Assembly (NCBI RefSeq): GCF_910594005.1
Contig: NC_057826.1
Location: forward strand, 24,585,501 to 24,649,500
Source of the DNA: Cervus elaphus
Taxonomy: Eukaryota > Chordata > Mammalia > Artiodactyla > Cervidae
Reading direction: 5' to 3'
DNA length: 64,000 nt
The position numbers were made by a program, and so were the translations under genes. This document shows positions 48,781 through 61,732 of the stretch, one piece after another. A model generated the notes under the pieces. The model saw only the letters and a list, made by a program, of their open reading frames with translations, had not been told where the DNA came from and searched no databases. How positions within the stretch are numbered: position 1 is the first letter of the stretch; each line of letters starts with the position of its first letter.

Positions 48781-50454
48781 TGCATTTAAAATAAACCTAT
48801 AAGATATAATTTATTGTGTTTTTGAAATGCTAAGTAAATGTACTTTTTCCATTATTCAATGGAAGTCCATAATGCAAAGAATAATTGTGAAAGTAAAGTG
48901 AATAAAGTAAAGTGAAATTACTTTACCAACTCTATAAATTGTATTTATAATGTAGGGTTTTGTATACCAGGTCTTCTTAAAGTCAGACTCATCAACAGGA
49001 CACATGTATTCTTGCTCCTTTCAATGATGATGTTATTTAAGTTTTAGAATAGGAGGTAAATTTGTCAAAATTACTTAAGACATCGTGTTCTACTTGAAGA
49101 ACTGCAGAGAGGTTTAAGATACAAGTTTTTTTTTTCTAATTCAAGCTCTGTTATGAATTCAATTTTGTGATTTTGCTTCAATTTGGTAATGTATAATTGA
49201 GATAAAAATTACCTCTCTCCATAACCTCTCCCTGCTCACCCATCCTTCTATCTCAGAGATAATATGAGACTAAAATACATTTATACACTCAAAGCTAACT
49301 CAAACATACTATCTCATTTATCCTCATAATCTCAAGAGACATTACTTCGCACTGGATAAATGCTGTACTGTTTGTATTTAGTGCTATGAGGTGGCCCAAT
49401 CACAGGCCCTTATAAGCTAACAATGTTATGTAACAATTGTATAGTTATAATTCTGCAGTAAAGCTGTCACCATAGTACATATAAGGAATAACGACTTGAG
49501 ATAAAACAGAGTTCGTCCGTATTCCTTTTGTTCAGCTCTTTTTTTTTTTTTAAAAGACTATCTGAGGCATTTCTTCTGACACTTTTAGTTTCTAAGGATG
49601 ACCCTATCTCAACAGAACTGAAATCTGCATTTGCTTTCACTGTCCTGTAAGTAAAACATCGGGACACATATTTAAATCAGTATTCCTCTAACTAATACAG
49701 TATATTAAAGGAAGCAGCATCTCTTAAGCCCAAATGATTACTAGTTCACTAAAGGCATCCAAATGCTAAAATATTTAATTTACTTGGGTTACAACACAAA
49801 AATAGTCACTCTGGGATGTGAAGAGACAGTTTAATTAAAAAGACAGTTCAATTTCTATTTTGCTAAAAAAAAAAAAAAAACAGAATAATTTTGAATCAAC
49901 TAGTAAACCATAAGCATTATTATATAACTTAGGCACTGCTAGGATTGAGAGATTTCTACTTCCTTCACTTAGTAAATTAGTAGTAATTGAGAATTGATGT
50001 AATATTACAAAATAGTATCAATTCTATGGCTTTTAAACCACAGATAAAACCTTTTGCCAAGATTATTTAGATTTTCCATACAAATAAAAGCCTCTTCAGA
50101 GGAAAATTTTCTAGTCACAGTGTAATTTCCTGGACCAAAACACTGTAGAAAAAGGCTAAATCAACAACAAACAAAAGCATTTAGTCAATATAAACTGGAT
50201 ATAATATCTCCAGGCATCTCTTGCAAAGAATAAATGCTCACTATTAGTTCAATAGGACTGCCTGTGCAAGACAAAGGTGATGTCAAATCCATTGTCACAA
50301 AAATATACTAACTGGTGGCAAGCCAAAATTTAGAATTCAGGTCTTGACCCATTGCTCAGTGCTCTTATTTGTCCCCTCCTCATGAAGTCTTCAACAAAAG
50401 ATGCAGTGGAAAGTGTGGGCTCACAGCACTTAACTGGTCATTGTTTTCTCAGCT
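48781..50454. other. intron, no recognised feature
   Basis: AT-rich; T and A homopolymers at 49543 and 49866. Nothing identified. Confidence 0.5.
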
Positions 50455-51575
50455 TTATGAATGTCTACTTGACAAATAAGAACTGAATATATTTAAGGTG
50501 TACAATAGGATGCTTTAAAATATGTAAAAACGGAAACGATCACCAAAGTTAAACTAATTAACATAACCATCATCTCACACAGTTATAATTTAGTTTTTGG
50601 TGGGGAAAACAGTTAAGATCAACTCTCTTAGCAAATTTCAAGTACAGTATTATCATTAACAACTACAGTTACCAGGCTATACATTAACTCTTTAGAACTT
50701 ATTCATCCCACGTAACTGAACCTTTGTACCATCTGATCAACATCTCCATTTTCCCCACCTTCCTGACCTTGGTAACTACTGTTTTACTCTCTGCTTTCAG
50801 GAATTTGAGTTTTTTAGATTGCAAATATATGTGAGTATTTGTAGTATTTGTCTTGGTGTATCATATTTCATTTACCATAGTGTCCTCCAGGTTCATCCAT
50901 GTTGTTGTAAACAGCAGGATTTTCTCTTTTTTACTATGGCTGAATAACATTCCACTGCTGTTTATATACACACACACTTTCTCTATCCCTTCATCTACTG
51001 ACAGAACCATAGGTTGTTGCCATATCTTGGCAATTGTGAATAATGATGAAATGAACATGTGTGTACAAATATCTGAGACACTGATTTTATTTTCTTCAGA
51101 TACATACTCAGAAGTGGGATTGCTGTAGTCATATGGTAGTTCTATTTTTAATTTTTTTAGGAACATCTTGTTTTCCATAATGGCTATACCAATTTACATT
51201 TCCACCAACAGGAATGGGTATAAAGGTTTTGTTTTCTCCACATACTCCACAACATTTACTATCTTTTGTCTTTCTTGATGATAGCCACTCTAACAATTAT
51301 AAGGTGGTTATAATGGCTTATCGTGGTTTTGATTTGCATTTTCCTAATGATTAGGAATATTGAGCACCTTTGCATATACCTGTTGACTCCTCGTATGTCT
51401 TCTGATGTGCAGAAGTTTAGTTTTATATAGTCTCATTATTGATTTGTTGTTGTTTCTTAGGCTTATGGTGTCATATCTGAAAAAATTCACTGCCAAGACC
51501 AATGTCAAAGAGCTTTTCCCCTCTGTTTTCTTCTATTAGTTTTATAGTTTCAAGTCTTATACTTAAGAATCAAAA
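50455..51575 (-). mobile_element. old L1 3' part
   Basis: In reverse this is an L1 3' UTR and ORF2 C-terminus: CTTGACAAATAAGAACTGAA, GTTCATCCATGTTGTTGTAA, CATACTCAGAAGTGGGATTG, GGTTTTGATTTGCATTTTCC. Many stops; only short frames remain. Confidence 0.88.
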
Positions 51576-53145
51576 CCCTGGGAATCCTTCCAGCGTCTCT
51601 CTAATAACACTATTTCTATAGGGAGGAATTAAACGACAGATAGCTCCTATTTCCGATAAAGAAAGGTCAGTAAAAACTAGAGGATTGAGTCAGGTAAGTT
51701 AAATTTTATTGTGCTCCTTGTTTACTATCATCACAAGACTAAACAGTTTTTAATTTGCTTATTTAAAAACATTTGCAACATCTAGGTTTGTGGTGGTAAT
51801 GAAGAAAAGATTCATTAATAGTGTGGTGAAAACACTTCATTGTACTGGAAACAATTTGGTTTTATTTCTCTAAAATTATTTTCAGAAACCAAAGCAGAGA
51901 ATGTAATGAAGCTAACAGCAGAATTAAAGTACTGCATAGTGGTAATTAAAATAAAGACTCTGGGCATAGTTAACCATGAAAGAGAAAGTTAAAAAGCATT
52001 CTCATTTTCAAAAGCCAACACCAGAAATCATTGTCTTTTAACATACTAAGAATATTTTCATAGCAAAGTTAAGGCAGTGTTAAGGTGTGCTTTGCACACC
52101 TCTAGACGCCTGCCAATGCAGGAGACATGGGTTTGATCCCTGGGTCAGGAAGATCTCCTGGAGTAGGAAATGGCAACCCTTTCCAGTATTCTTGCCTGGA
52201 AAATTCCATGGACAGAAGATCCTGGAGGGCTAAAGTCTATAAGGCTGAAAAGAGTTGGAAAGGACTGAGCGCGCACACACAGAGAAGAACAATCTGTTGT
52301 AAATATTAATAGTAAGGAAAAAAACTAGCTTACCCACAAGTAGGCCACCCAGTGCTTCAGGAAATCAATTTCCCTGTGGGTATTTTGTAACATTTAAGAG
52401 TAAGAGATCAAGATACATAGTTTACAGACTGTTAACCTGATGGATTGAAGCAAAAAGTAGGTAGTTATTACATGGTCATAGAAGAGGAAAGCTCTTCTTA
52501 CTAAGTAAAGCCAGTAACTGGCTTACTTTAAATGCATTTTTTAAACTTTTGCCCTTTGCCTAGAAATCTCTATTGAATGTCTGAACATCATTTTTAAAAA
52601 GATGGAAATTCTATAGATTCAGTAGAAAGCAACAAACAAAGTGGAGAATTTCTTCCACTGATAGTCTCTGAGACAGTGTTCTGTCACCTCTGGGTATTCC
52701 AGGTTGTCCCTAAAAGACCTCTGTGTCAAGTTCAGAACACCAGAACAGCCTTAGGAACACTGTCTGCCTCCAGAAGGGCCACAGAGGAAAGACAGAGAAA
52801 GAATGAGATGCATTCAAGCTTAATTCTCTCATTCAAAATCAAATGTAAACACAATTCCCTCCAAGGCTAGAGAGGAAAAGTTGTTGTTTGAGGAGCCTGA
52901 TTCTGCCAATCCTACATGAATGCATAGAAAATGAATTTCCTCAAGTACCTTCAATATTTCTTCCTAAGTTTACAGCTTGATTCCCAGGTCTTAGAACTGG
53001 TCAGGTTAAAACTAGCATGCTTTGCAAAATCAAGGTTGAATTTCGGAAAGCCCTTCTATCCACCATTTTTTTTACTTAACAAGACTCATAGGGCTTTCCT
53101 CCTCAAAATCAAAATATATGGATGACACTGGCAGATTGCCTCCAC
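51576..53145. other. intron, mostly unique
   Basis: Apart from the Bov-tA at 52104-52280, nothing recognised; 52660-52860 is more GC-rich. Confidence 0.5.
52104..52280 (+). mobile_element. Bov-tA SINE, head truncated
   Basis: GCCTGCCAATGCAGGAGACA, GGTTTGATCCCTGGGTCAGG and TCCAGTATTCTTGCCTGGAA, ending GAGCGCGCACACACA. Confidence 0.9.
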
Positions 53146-53340
53146 CAAAAAAAAAAAAAGAGGGAGAGGGGAGAAAGGGGGAGAAGGCAGTAATATGTGA
53201 AGGGGGAAGAGAAAAGGAGAAGGGAAGAGAGAGGAGAGAGGGGGAGGGAAGAGAGAGGAGGGTAGATAGAGGGCTGAGGGAACAGGGTGGGAGTGGGAAA
53301 AGGAGAGAGAAGAAGGGGAAAGAGGGATAAAAATAAAGGC
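53146..53340 (+). repeat. 195-bp polypurine tract
   Basis: Starts with an A13 run, then almost only A and G: GGGAGAGGGGAGAAAGGGGG, GAGAGGAGAGAGGGGGAGGG. Only a few pyrimidines interrupt it. Pyrimidine-rich on the FUT8 sense strand. Apparent open frames here are compositional. Confidence 0.9.
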
Positions 53341-53829
53341 ATGCTCCAGAAAGGTTAGCTGTGTCTTATATAGGATTCAAAACTAAAATAGATTTGCAGA
53401 CACAAAAAAGAAACAGTAGCTGGAATCTTGTTCCTATGCGAAGGCTGCTTCAGATGCTTTGTTTTAAATAAAAGTCAGAATAACTTAACACTGTTAAGCC
53501 AGCTCTTATTTTCTGCAAAATGCCATTCTTCGGGGTAGAAACGATACTCACAGCACTTGTCCCTCACTGATTTTTAAATCAAACCATCAACAATAATTAA
53601 ACCAGACTTCAAATCTTGCTACTACTTCTCCTGGATAGAGGCTTTGTCCCACTTTTCCATGTAGCTGGCCAAGCACTATTCTATTAGCAGAATAGAAATT
53701 TCTTTGAAATCCTTAGCTATTATTACTTTAAATTAAAAAACCTCTTTAGATCACTTTTCTCACTGCCTCAGTGTAACAGTGCTCTAACCAATTCATGTTA
53801 TTTTCTTTACTTTTGAAAATCTTTAACTC

Positions 53830-54003
53830 TACATTTTTTAAATAGTAAATAATTTAAGACCCACAACAGATTGCAAAAACAGTAGTTACTGTGTACCTTT
53901 CACACAGCTTTCCTCAATGAACACACCTTACTTAACCACAACACTTTATCAACATCAGGAAATTGATGTTAAACAACATTATTAACTACAATATAGATTT
54001 TTA
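53830..54003 (-). mobile_element. old L1, part 1 (interrupted by BovB)
   Basis: AATAGTAAATAATTTAAGAC and GTACCTTTCACACAGCTTTC belong to the reversed L1 3' region that continues after the BovB at 55024. Confidence 0.6.
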
Positions 54004-55023
54004 AGAGAGACAGGAATACCAGACCACCTTACCTGCCTCCTGAGAAACCTGTATGAAGGTCAAGAAGCAACAGTTAGAACCAGACACAGAACAACAGACT
54101 GGTTCCAAATTGGGAAAGGAGTACATCGAGGCTGTATATTGTCACCCTGCTTATTTAACTTACATGCAGAGTACATCATGAGAAATGCCAGGCTGAATGA
54201 AGCATAAGCTGGAATCAAGATTGCTGGGAGAAATATCAATAACCTCAGATATCAGATGACACCACCCTACTGGCAGAAAGAAAAGAGGAACTAAAAGAAC
54301 CTCTTAATGAAGGTGAAAGAGGAGAGTGAAAAAGTTGGCTTAAAACTCAACATTAAAAAAACTAAGATCATGGCATCTGGTCCCATAACTTCACGGCAAA
54401 TAGATAGGGGAAAAAATGGGAAAAAAATGGAAACAGTGACAGACTTTATTTACTTGGCCTCCAAATCACTGCAGATGGTCCCTGAAATTAAAATATGCTT
54501 GCTCCTTGGAAGAAAAGTTATGACAAACCTAGATAGCATATTAAAAAGCAGAGACATCACTTTGTCAACAAAGGTCCGTAAAATCAAAGATATGGTTTTT
54601 CCCACAGTCATGTGCAGGTGTGAGAGCTGGACCATAAAGCAGGCTGAGCACTGAAGAATTGATGTTTTCAAACTGTGGTGCCAGAGAAGACTCTTGAGAG
54701 TCCCTTGAACAGCAAGATCAAACTAGTCAATCCTAAAGGAAATCAACCTTAATATTCACTGGAAGGACTTACACTGAAACTCCAATAGTTTGGCCACCTG
54801 ATGTGAAGAACCAGCTCACTGAAAAAAAACCCTGATGCTGGGAAAGATTGAGGGCAGCAGAAGAAGAGGGTGACAGAGGATGAGATGGTTGGATGGCACC
54901 ACCGGCTCAATGGACATGAGTTTGAGCAAAATGCGGGAGATAATGAAAGACACGGAAGCCTGGCATGCTGCAGTCCATGGGGTTGCAAAGAGTCAGACAC
55001 AACTGAGCAACTGAATAACAACA
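54004..55023 (+). mobile_element. BovB (RTE), 1.0-kb fragment with RT core
   Basis: Begins in the reverse-transcriptase core (GAAACCTGTATGAAGGTCAA; GGAGTACATCGAGGCTGTAT) and runs to the 3' end (AGTCAGACACAACTGAGC) with an (AAC)n tail. Frames are broken; one 115-codon stretch covers VGLKLNIKKTKIMA to MCRCESWTIKQAEH. Confidence 0.93.
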
Positions 55024-56205
55024 AAGATAGACCTTATTTGGAGTCACTGGTTTTTACATGCACTCCTTTTTTTTTTTTCAGTGTAGTACTTTCAAAACCT
55101 GTACAGACTCATGTAACTACTACCATAATCAGTACACAAACTGTTTTATCAACACAAAAAAACTCTTGTACACATCCCCTTTAGAGTCACACCCTTCTTC
55201 AAACCTTAATCTCCAGAATCAATGATCTCTTTTGATCACTTAGTGTAATGCTCTTGGGATCCATCCAAGTTACTGTGTGTATCAATAGTTCATTCTTTTT
55301 TATTGCTGAATAGTATTCTGTTATGTGGAATGTACCACAGATAACTTACCCAATGAAAGACATTTGGGTTGTTTTCAAGGTTTGATCATTACAATTAAGT
55401 TGCCATGTATGTGAGTATATACATTTTTGTGTGTCCGTGAGTTTTCATTTCTCTAGGATGAGTGTACAGCAGTATGATTGCAGAATCACACAATAAGGAC
55501 AAGTTTAAGTTTATAACAAACTGCCAAACTGTTTGCCAGACGCTTGTATCATTTTACAATCCCATGAAGAACTTATGAGAGGGCTAGCTGCTCAACATTA
55601 CTTCAGCCATTCTGATAGGTATGTAGTGGTATCTCATTGTGCTAATTGCATTTTTTAAAATAGTTAATGATTTAAACATCTTTTCATGTGCTTATTTGTC
55701 ATTCATATTTACTCTTTGGTAAGGTTGTCTAAAATGTTTACCCATTTTTTTTAAACTGAACTGTTTCTGATTATTGAGATTAGAAAGTTCTTAATACATT
55801 CTGGATACAAGACCTTTCTTGGACATGTGACTTGCAGACTTCCTCTTAGTCTATGGCCTGCCTTTTCATCTTCTTTAAAGGGTCACATTCCCAGATCAAA
55901 AGTTTTAAAACTTTATAAAGTCCAATTTATTTCTTTTTCTTTTATGAATCATTTTGGTGTCATGTTTAAGAACTTTTTAGCCTGTTATAAATATTTATTC
56001 TTAAGTCTTTCTTGGTAGTTTCACATATAGAAAGCTTTATAGTTTGACATATTACATTTATTTTATCTGTCAGATTTACTATCCATTTTTAGTTAAGTAA
56101 TTTTAAGTAGAGTATGAGGTTTAGGTCAAAGTAATTATTCCAACATCATTCATTGAAAAGACTATGCTTCCTACCTTGAATTGCTTCTACACCCCTCTCA
56201 AAAAT
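55024..56205 (-). mobile_element. old L1, part 2
   Basis: Reversed L1: GTAACTACTACCATAATCAG, TTATTGCTGAATAGTATTCT, GGTATGTAGTGGTATCTCATTG-type block near 55618, and TCTATGGCCTGCCTTTTCAT. It resumes after the nested BovB. Confidence 0.82.
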
Positions 56206-56214
56206 CAATTGCCC

Positions 56215-56455
56215 ACTCATAAGTATATACTCAGAAGAACTGAAAACTGATACTCAAACACGTACATGCAGAGGCATATCTTAGCAATTCTCAAATAACA
56301 AAAGGCAGAAATAGCCCAAATGTCCATCAACAAATGACTGGACAAATACTGGACTATCCACACAAGGAATGAAGTACTAAAACAAGTTACAGCATGTATG
56401 AAACTTGAAAATATGCCAAGTGAAAGAAGCAGGCAGGTCACATATTGTATGATTC
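56215..56455 (+). mobile_element. L1 ORF2 end fragment, opposite sense
   Basis: AAGTATATACTCAGAAGAAC, CCAAATGTCCATCAACAAAT and AAGTGAAAGAAGCAGGCAG are forward L1 3'-end sequence abutting the minus-strand L1. Confidence 0.75.
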
Positions 56456-56491
56456 TATTTATATTAAATATTCATATGTCAAAATATTTAT

Positions 56492-56515
<24 letters not shown>
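56492..56515 (+). repeat. (AC)12 microsatellite
   Basis: An uninterrupted AC run followed by ATATATAT at 56516-56522; separates two L1 pieces. Confidence 0.95.
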
Positions 56516-56522
<7 letters not shown>

Positions 56523-56523
<1 letters not shown>

Positions 56524-56664
56524 CATGATCAAGTAGGGTTATTCTAGGAAAGCAAAGCTGGTTAAGTATTCCAAATCCATTCAATGTAACCATTAACAGT
56601 TTAAAGAAGAACTACACGATCACACTAATTAATAAAGAAGAAGCACTTGACAAAATCCAACAGT
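56523..56664 (+). mobile_element. L1 ORF2 RT fragment
   Basis: CATGATCAAGTAGGGTTATT encodes the HDQVGF block, and AAGCACTTGACAAAATCCAA corresponds to EAxDKIQ. Forward sense. Confidence 0.72.
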
Positions 56665-57049
56665 CATTTCTGCTTTGCTGTGTATGCTCTGAACTTCTTT
56701 TAGTATTCAATATTGACTTGTCCATAGTGTTTTTTTTTCTCCTAAAGTACATCTTGTCATAGAGTATTTTAAATAGCAGAACTGGGTATTATAGTCTAAG
56801 TACACAGAGTTTATTATAGTCTACTCATACCAACATTTTACTACTTCAAGTGGAATGTAGAAATCCTACTAACTTTTAGTTCCCTTTATCGCTCCTCTTT
56901 TATGATATAATTGTCTTAAAAATTACCTTTATATTTCAGGAAAAGCTGAGAATGAAAAAAAGTTACCTTTATATACATTGAAAACTATAGCAGACAATGT
57001 TATAAATTTTTATTTTCACCATCAAATATTTTAAAAATATAAGGGGAGA

Positions 57050-58460
57050 AAGCCAGTCATTTACTCTGCATCTACGCTCTCATTTGTACTTTTTTTTATT
57101 CCTGACAGTCCAGGTTTCTTTCTGTTATCATTTTCTGTCTGAAGAATTTCCTTTTCTAGAGCAAGTCTGCTGGCAAAAAAACTCTCTTAGTTTTCCTTCA
57201 TCTGAAAATGTCTTTATTTCATCTTATATTTTCACTGCATGAAGAATTCTGGGTTGTTAGTTCTTTCATTTTGACACTTTAAAAATATCTTACCACTTCT
57301 TCTGGCTTCCATGTTTTCTGATTCAGAAGCACTGTAGCTAATAAAATGCTCTTCTCTAGTTGCTCTGAAGAATTTTCTCTTTGTCTTAGTTTTCAGTAAA
57401 TTACATATAAAGTGTCTGGGAATACATTACTTTGGGTTTTTCCCTTTAGGGGTTTACCAAATTTAGGAAGTTTTCAAATCACTGCTTCAATCCTAAGATG
57501 CAAACATACAATTTTTGTTGTTGCCGTTATTGCCCACAGGTCCCCGAGGCCCTGTTTACTTTCTAAAAAATCTTTATTCTCTCTGTTGTCATAGTGGATA
57601 ATTTCTATTGATCTAACTTTAAGCACAGTCATTCTTCCCTGTTATAGCTATTCTACTATGAGCCAGTTTTTTACTTAGGTTATTATATTTTTCAGTTCTA
57701 AAATTTCCACTTGATTTTTTAATATATAATCTATTTCTTTACTGAGACTTTAAATGTTTTCACTTGTTTCGAGCCTGTAATAGCTTTTTGGAGCATTTTC
57801 ATTACTATAGCATCTTTAAAATCCTTGTCAGGTAGTTCCAACATCTGTGTCATCTCAGTGTGATGTCTGCTGATTATCTTCTGTCATGTGAATTATGGTT
57901 TTCCTGGTTCTTGGTATGATGCTGACTATTATGTTCTGAGACTCTGCTTTCTATTTAAACTACCTAGTTTAGTAGGCAAACTGTTTTGGACTCCAAGCTT
58001 ACTTTATGAGCTGCAGCTCAAATGTCAATTTAATTGTTAATGCCTTTTCAATGTTTTGTTCTGCTCCACTTGTGGACTACCCAGAGGCCAGTTTGAAGCC
58101 TGCTGGATACCACACCAGAGCTCAGTTCTCAAACCTTTTTCTACATTGATTCTGATCACTTCAGAGGTCTGCCCAGGGTTTTAAACACAGATTGTAGGAA
58201 ATCTCTTTATCTAACTCCCTTCTCTTCATAAGCTTTCCTCTACTCTAGATGGAAGGGAAATGAGAACTGCCTCATTATTGCAGTGTGGTGATAGTGAACA
58301 AGTCTTTGTCCAAAGTCTCTGCAATTGTAACACCTGTTGAGAGAGGTAGTGGTGCCCTTTTTATTGCAGGGCAGGCATGGACGACATCATTGTGTGTGCA
58401 ATCTCTACAATTATGACACCTGATGGGAGCAATGAGGAACTATTTCTCATGATGTTCACC
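57050..58460 (-). mobile_element. old L1/HAL1 ORF1 and 5' region
   Basis: Reversed L1 ORF1-type sequence: AGAATTTTCTCTTTGTCTTA, TTAGGAAGTTTTCAAATCAC, CCACAGGTCCCCGAGGCCCT. Then 5' UTR-like sequence to about 58460. HAL1 or an old L1; not separable by eye. Confidence 0.6.
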
Positions 58461-58487
58461 TGGAATAGGGTAGATATAATAAAAATT

Positions 58488-58698
58488 GGGATTTCCTTGG
58501 TGGCTCAGTGGTAGAGAATCCACCTGCCAATGGAGTTGTGGTTTCTTTCCCTAAGTGCAGACGATACCCTGAAGAAGGAGATAATACCTCACTCCAGTAT
58601 TCTTGCTGGAAAACTCCATGGACATAGAAGCCTGGTGGGCTACAGTCCATGGGGTCAAAGAGTCGGACACAACTGAAGTGACTTAGCATGCATGCATG
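58488..58698 (+). mobile_element. Bov-tA SINE
   Basis: Head GGATTTCCTTGGTGGCTCAG, then CCTCACTCCAGTATTCTTGC, GTGGGCTACAGTCCATGGGG and a GCATGCATGCATG end. The box around 58540-58560 (TTTCTTTCCCTAAGTGCAGA) is diverged. Confidence 0.92.
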
Positions 58699-58772
58699 TT
58701 CCCATAAAACTTTACTTACAAAACAGTTGAGCTGAATTTGGCTGGAGGGCAGTACTTTGCTGACCTCTAGTC
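58699..58772 (-). mobile_element. partial hAT-Charlie-type element
   Basis: CCCATAAAACTTTACTTACA, GAGCTGAATTTGGCTGGAGG and TTTGCTGACCTCTA match the end of the element at 24814-25025. Confidence 0.7.
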
Positions 58773-59299
58773 TAGGCCTGCAAAATCTGTAAAAATAGTG
58801 TGGCTAAAGGAAAAGCAACATCGGACAAGATGGGTAGGAATATATGTTCCATAGAGATATAAGAAATTATATCTTGCTCTATTTTGTATTCTACTTTGAT
58901 AAAACTTCAGAGACTTTCTACCATTAGTAAGTCACATGGATTTAGTCTTTCAATAAACCTAAGGAGATTTTCTAATGCCCATATTACTTTCTACTTAAAT
59001 CAGCATCATTATTTTCCTAATGTTTGAGTTGTTAAAATTCAGACTCATCTTTCTGATGACTAGTTTTACCTAGTCAAACTGAGTGCCCCTACAACCGAGT
59101 TTCTCTGCCAACGGTATGATTAACTTCTCTATCCAAAACTGTATTCTTTTCTTGTCCTGCTCGTTTCCCTTGGGATTAAGGAATTATCAAATAAAAGGGG
59201 GACTGGAACTGAGTAGGACCCTGCGGAGTCCTCCTGGGTACCAAAGCCCCTCTCTGTCCTCTATTTGTTTGTAGAAAAGGCTTTAGTCTCCTAGGCCTT

Positions 59300-59495
59300 G
59301 GGGCTAGTGGTAAAGAATCTGCCTGCCAATGCAGGAGATGCAGGTTTGACTCCTGGGTGGGAAGATCCCCTGGAGAAGGAAATGGCCACTCCAGTGTTCT
59401 TGCCTGGAGAATTCCATGAACAGAGGAGTCTGGCGGGCTGCAGACCATGGGGTTGCAAAAGAGTTGGAGATGACTTAGCAACTAAACTACAACAA
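59300..59495 (+). mobile_element. Bov-tA SINE with 12-base duplication
   Basis: TAGTGGTAAAGAATCTGCCT, TTTGACTCCTGGGTGGGAAG, CACTCCAGTGTTCTTGCCTG. Duplication CTCCTAGGCCTT at 59288-59299 and 59496-59507. Confidence 0.96.
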
Positions 59496-59546
59496 CTCCT
59501 AGGCCTTCTGAGTCCCATAGAACAGACTTAAAACAGTTACTAAGTA

Positions 59547-59768
59547 GGGGAGTGAGTGAGTGAGTGAAGTCGCTCAGTCATGTCCGACTCTTTGCAACCC
59601 TGTGGACTGTAGCCAGCCAGGCTCCTCTGTCCATGGGATTCTCCAAGCAAGAGTACTGGAGTGGATTGCCATTCCCTTCTCCAGGGGATCTTCCCAACCC
59701 AGGGATCGAACCTGCATCTCCCACATTGCAGGCAGACGCTTTATCCTCTGAGCCACCAGGGAAGCCCC
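59547..59768 (-). mobile_element. Bov-tA SINE, opposite to its neighbour
   Basis: Starts (GTGA)n on plus, then AGTCGCTCAGTCATGTCCGA, GGGATCGAACCTGCATCTCC, ending AGCCACCAGGGAAGCCCC (reversed head). It lies 50 bases from the plus-strand copy at 59300-59495, so the two form an inverted pair. Confidence 0.95.
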
Positions 59769-60481
59769 ACAGGGAAGTGAGGGAATGCAGAAATAAAGCA
59801 AAAGCAGCAAGTAAAGTAATGATTATTAAACAGAGCCCTAGTTCCTCCTCAAGGGATATACATAACAATCTGATGCATACCTTTGTGTTGTTTGGCAAAA
59901 ACTAAGACCCTCACCCAGGTGGAAGACGGTGACCACAAGCACACAGACCCTAGATTAGCTAAAATCATTGATGATTCAGAGTCCTGAAACATCAGCCTGT
60001 CACCTCACCACCAACCAATAGAAGCAAGTCCACAAACTGCAGCCATCACCCAAATGTTGCCTTTAAAAATGCTCCACAGAAAACCAATGGTGGGTTTGGG
60101 TCTTTTGAGCATGAGGTATCTGTTCTCCTTGCTTAGTGTCCTGTAATGAATGTTGTACTTTCCTTCACCACAGCCCAGCATCCCTAGATGGAGTTGCTGC
60201 ATGTCAGGTGAGCAGATCCATGTTTAGTTTGATAACAAAAATCCATAAATTTACTTGGAATATTGAAGGACTTGTTCTATTATGTATCGAACAAAATGGA
60301 AAACTGGATGGAATGAAAAAGATATTCATCTTTTACCAGATGGAAAGAAAGATGCATGATAGATATAATGGGCAGCTCAGGGTGTGTTTGTCACTTCCAC
60401 TGTTAATCATAAGAGATTTGATTTGGGTCCTATTTGAATGGCCTAGCAGTTTTCTCTACTTTCTTCAATTTCGGTCTGAAT

Positions 60482-61732
60482 TTTGCTAGCAAGGTAATGC
60501 TCAAAATCCTTCAAGCTAGGTTTCAACAGTATGTGAACCAAGAAATTCCAGATGGACAAGCTGGTTTTAGACAAGGCAGAGGAACCAGAGATCAAATTGC
60601 CAATATCCATTGGATCATAGAAAAAGCAAGAGAATTCCAGAAAAACATCTACTTCGGCTTCACTGACTATGCTAAAGCCTTTGACAGTGTGGATGACAAT
60701 GAACTGTGGAAAATTCTTAAAGAGATGGGAACACCAGATCACCTTATCTGCCTCCTGAGAAACCTGTATGCAGAAGCAACAGTTAGTGCTGGACATGGAA
60801 CAATGGACTGGTACGAAATTGGGAAAGGAGTACATCAAGGCTGTATATTGCAACCCTGCTAATTTAACTTCTGTGCAGAGTATATCATGTGAATTGCTGG
60901 GTTGGATGAATAACAAGCTGGAAATTAAGACTGTCAGGAGAAGCATCAAAAACCTGAGATGTGCAGATGATACCATTTTAATAGTAGAAAGGGAAGAGGA
61001 ACGAAAGAACCTCTTGATGAACGTGAAACAGGAGAGTGAAAGAGTTGGCTTAAAACTGAACATTCAAAAAAACTAAATTATGGAATATGATTCTACCACC
61101 TCATGGCAAATAGATGGGGAAAAAATGGAAATGATGACATATTTTATTTTCTTGGGCTCCAAAATCACTGTGGATGGTAACTGCAGACATGAAATTAAAA
61201 GATGCTTGCTCTTTGGAAGTAAAGCTATGACAAACTTAGTGCATTAAAAAGCAGAGATATTACTTTGCTGACAAAGGTCCATACAGTCAAAGCTATGGTT
61301 TTTTCCAGTAGTCATGTATAGATGTGAGAGTTGGACCATAAAGAAGGCTGAGCACCAAAGAATTGATGCTTTTGAATTGCAGGGCTGGAGAAGACTCTTG
61401 AGAATCCCCTGGACAGCAAGGAGATCAAACCAGTCAATCCTAAAGGAAATCAACCCTAAATATTCATTGGAAGGACTGATGCTGAAGCTGAAGCTCCAAT
61501 ACTTTGGCCACCTGATGTAAAGAATGGACTCACTGGAAAAGACCCTAATGCTGGGAAAGACTGAGAGCAGGAGAAGAGGGCAACAGAGGATAAGATGGTT
61601 GGATGGCATCATCAACTCAATGAACATGAGTTTGAGCAAATTTTGGAAGAAAGTAAAGGACAGAGAAGTCTGGCATGCTGCAGTGCATGGGGTTACAAAG
61701 AGTCAGACATGACTTAATGACTGAACAACAAC
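60482..61732 (+). mobile_element. BovB (RTE), 1.25-kb fragment, longest in window
   Basis: Covers the reverse transcriptase from KVMLKILQARFQQ (about 60495) through GQAGFRQGRGTRDQ, FTDYAKAFDSVD and GVHQGC to the active-site block CADDTIL (about 60960-60980), then the 3' region and ACAACAACA tail. A stop just after GCILQPC (60862), frameshifts and a stop after KLNIQKN break it. Confidence 0.95.

Larger units (their letters stand above)
58773..60481. other. intron with two SINEs, otherwise unrecognised
   Basis: The inverted Bov-tA pair (59300-59768) is the only identified content; flanks look unique. Confidence 0.5.

Noticed and set aside
53109..53342. Pro/Ser/Leu-rich 77-codon frame
   Set aside because: It is the complement of the purine tract; low-complexity composition only.
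60434..61076. Host reverse-transcriptase gene
   Set aside because: Frames carry BovB motifs but are broken by stops and frameshifts and end in a BovB 3' tail.
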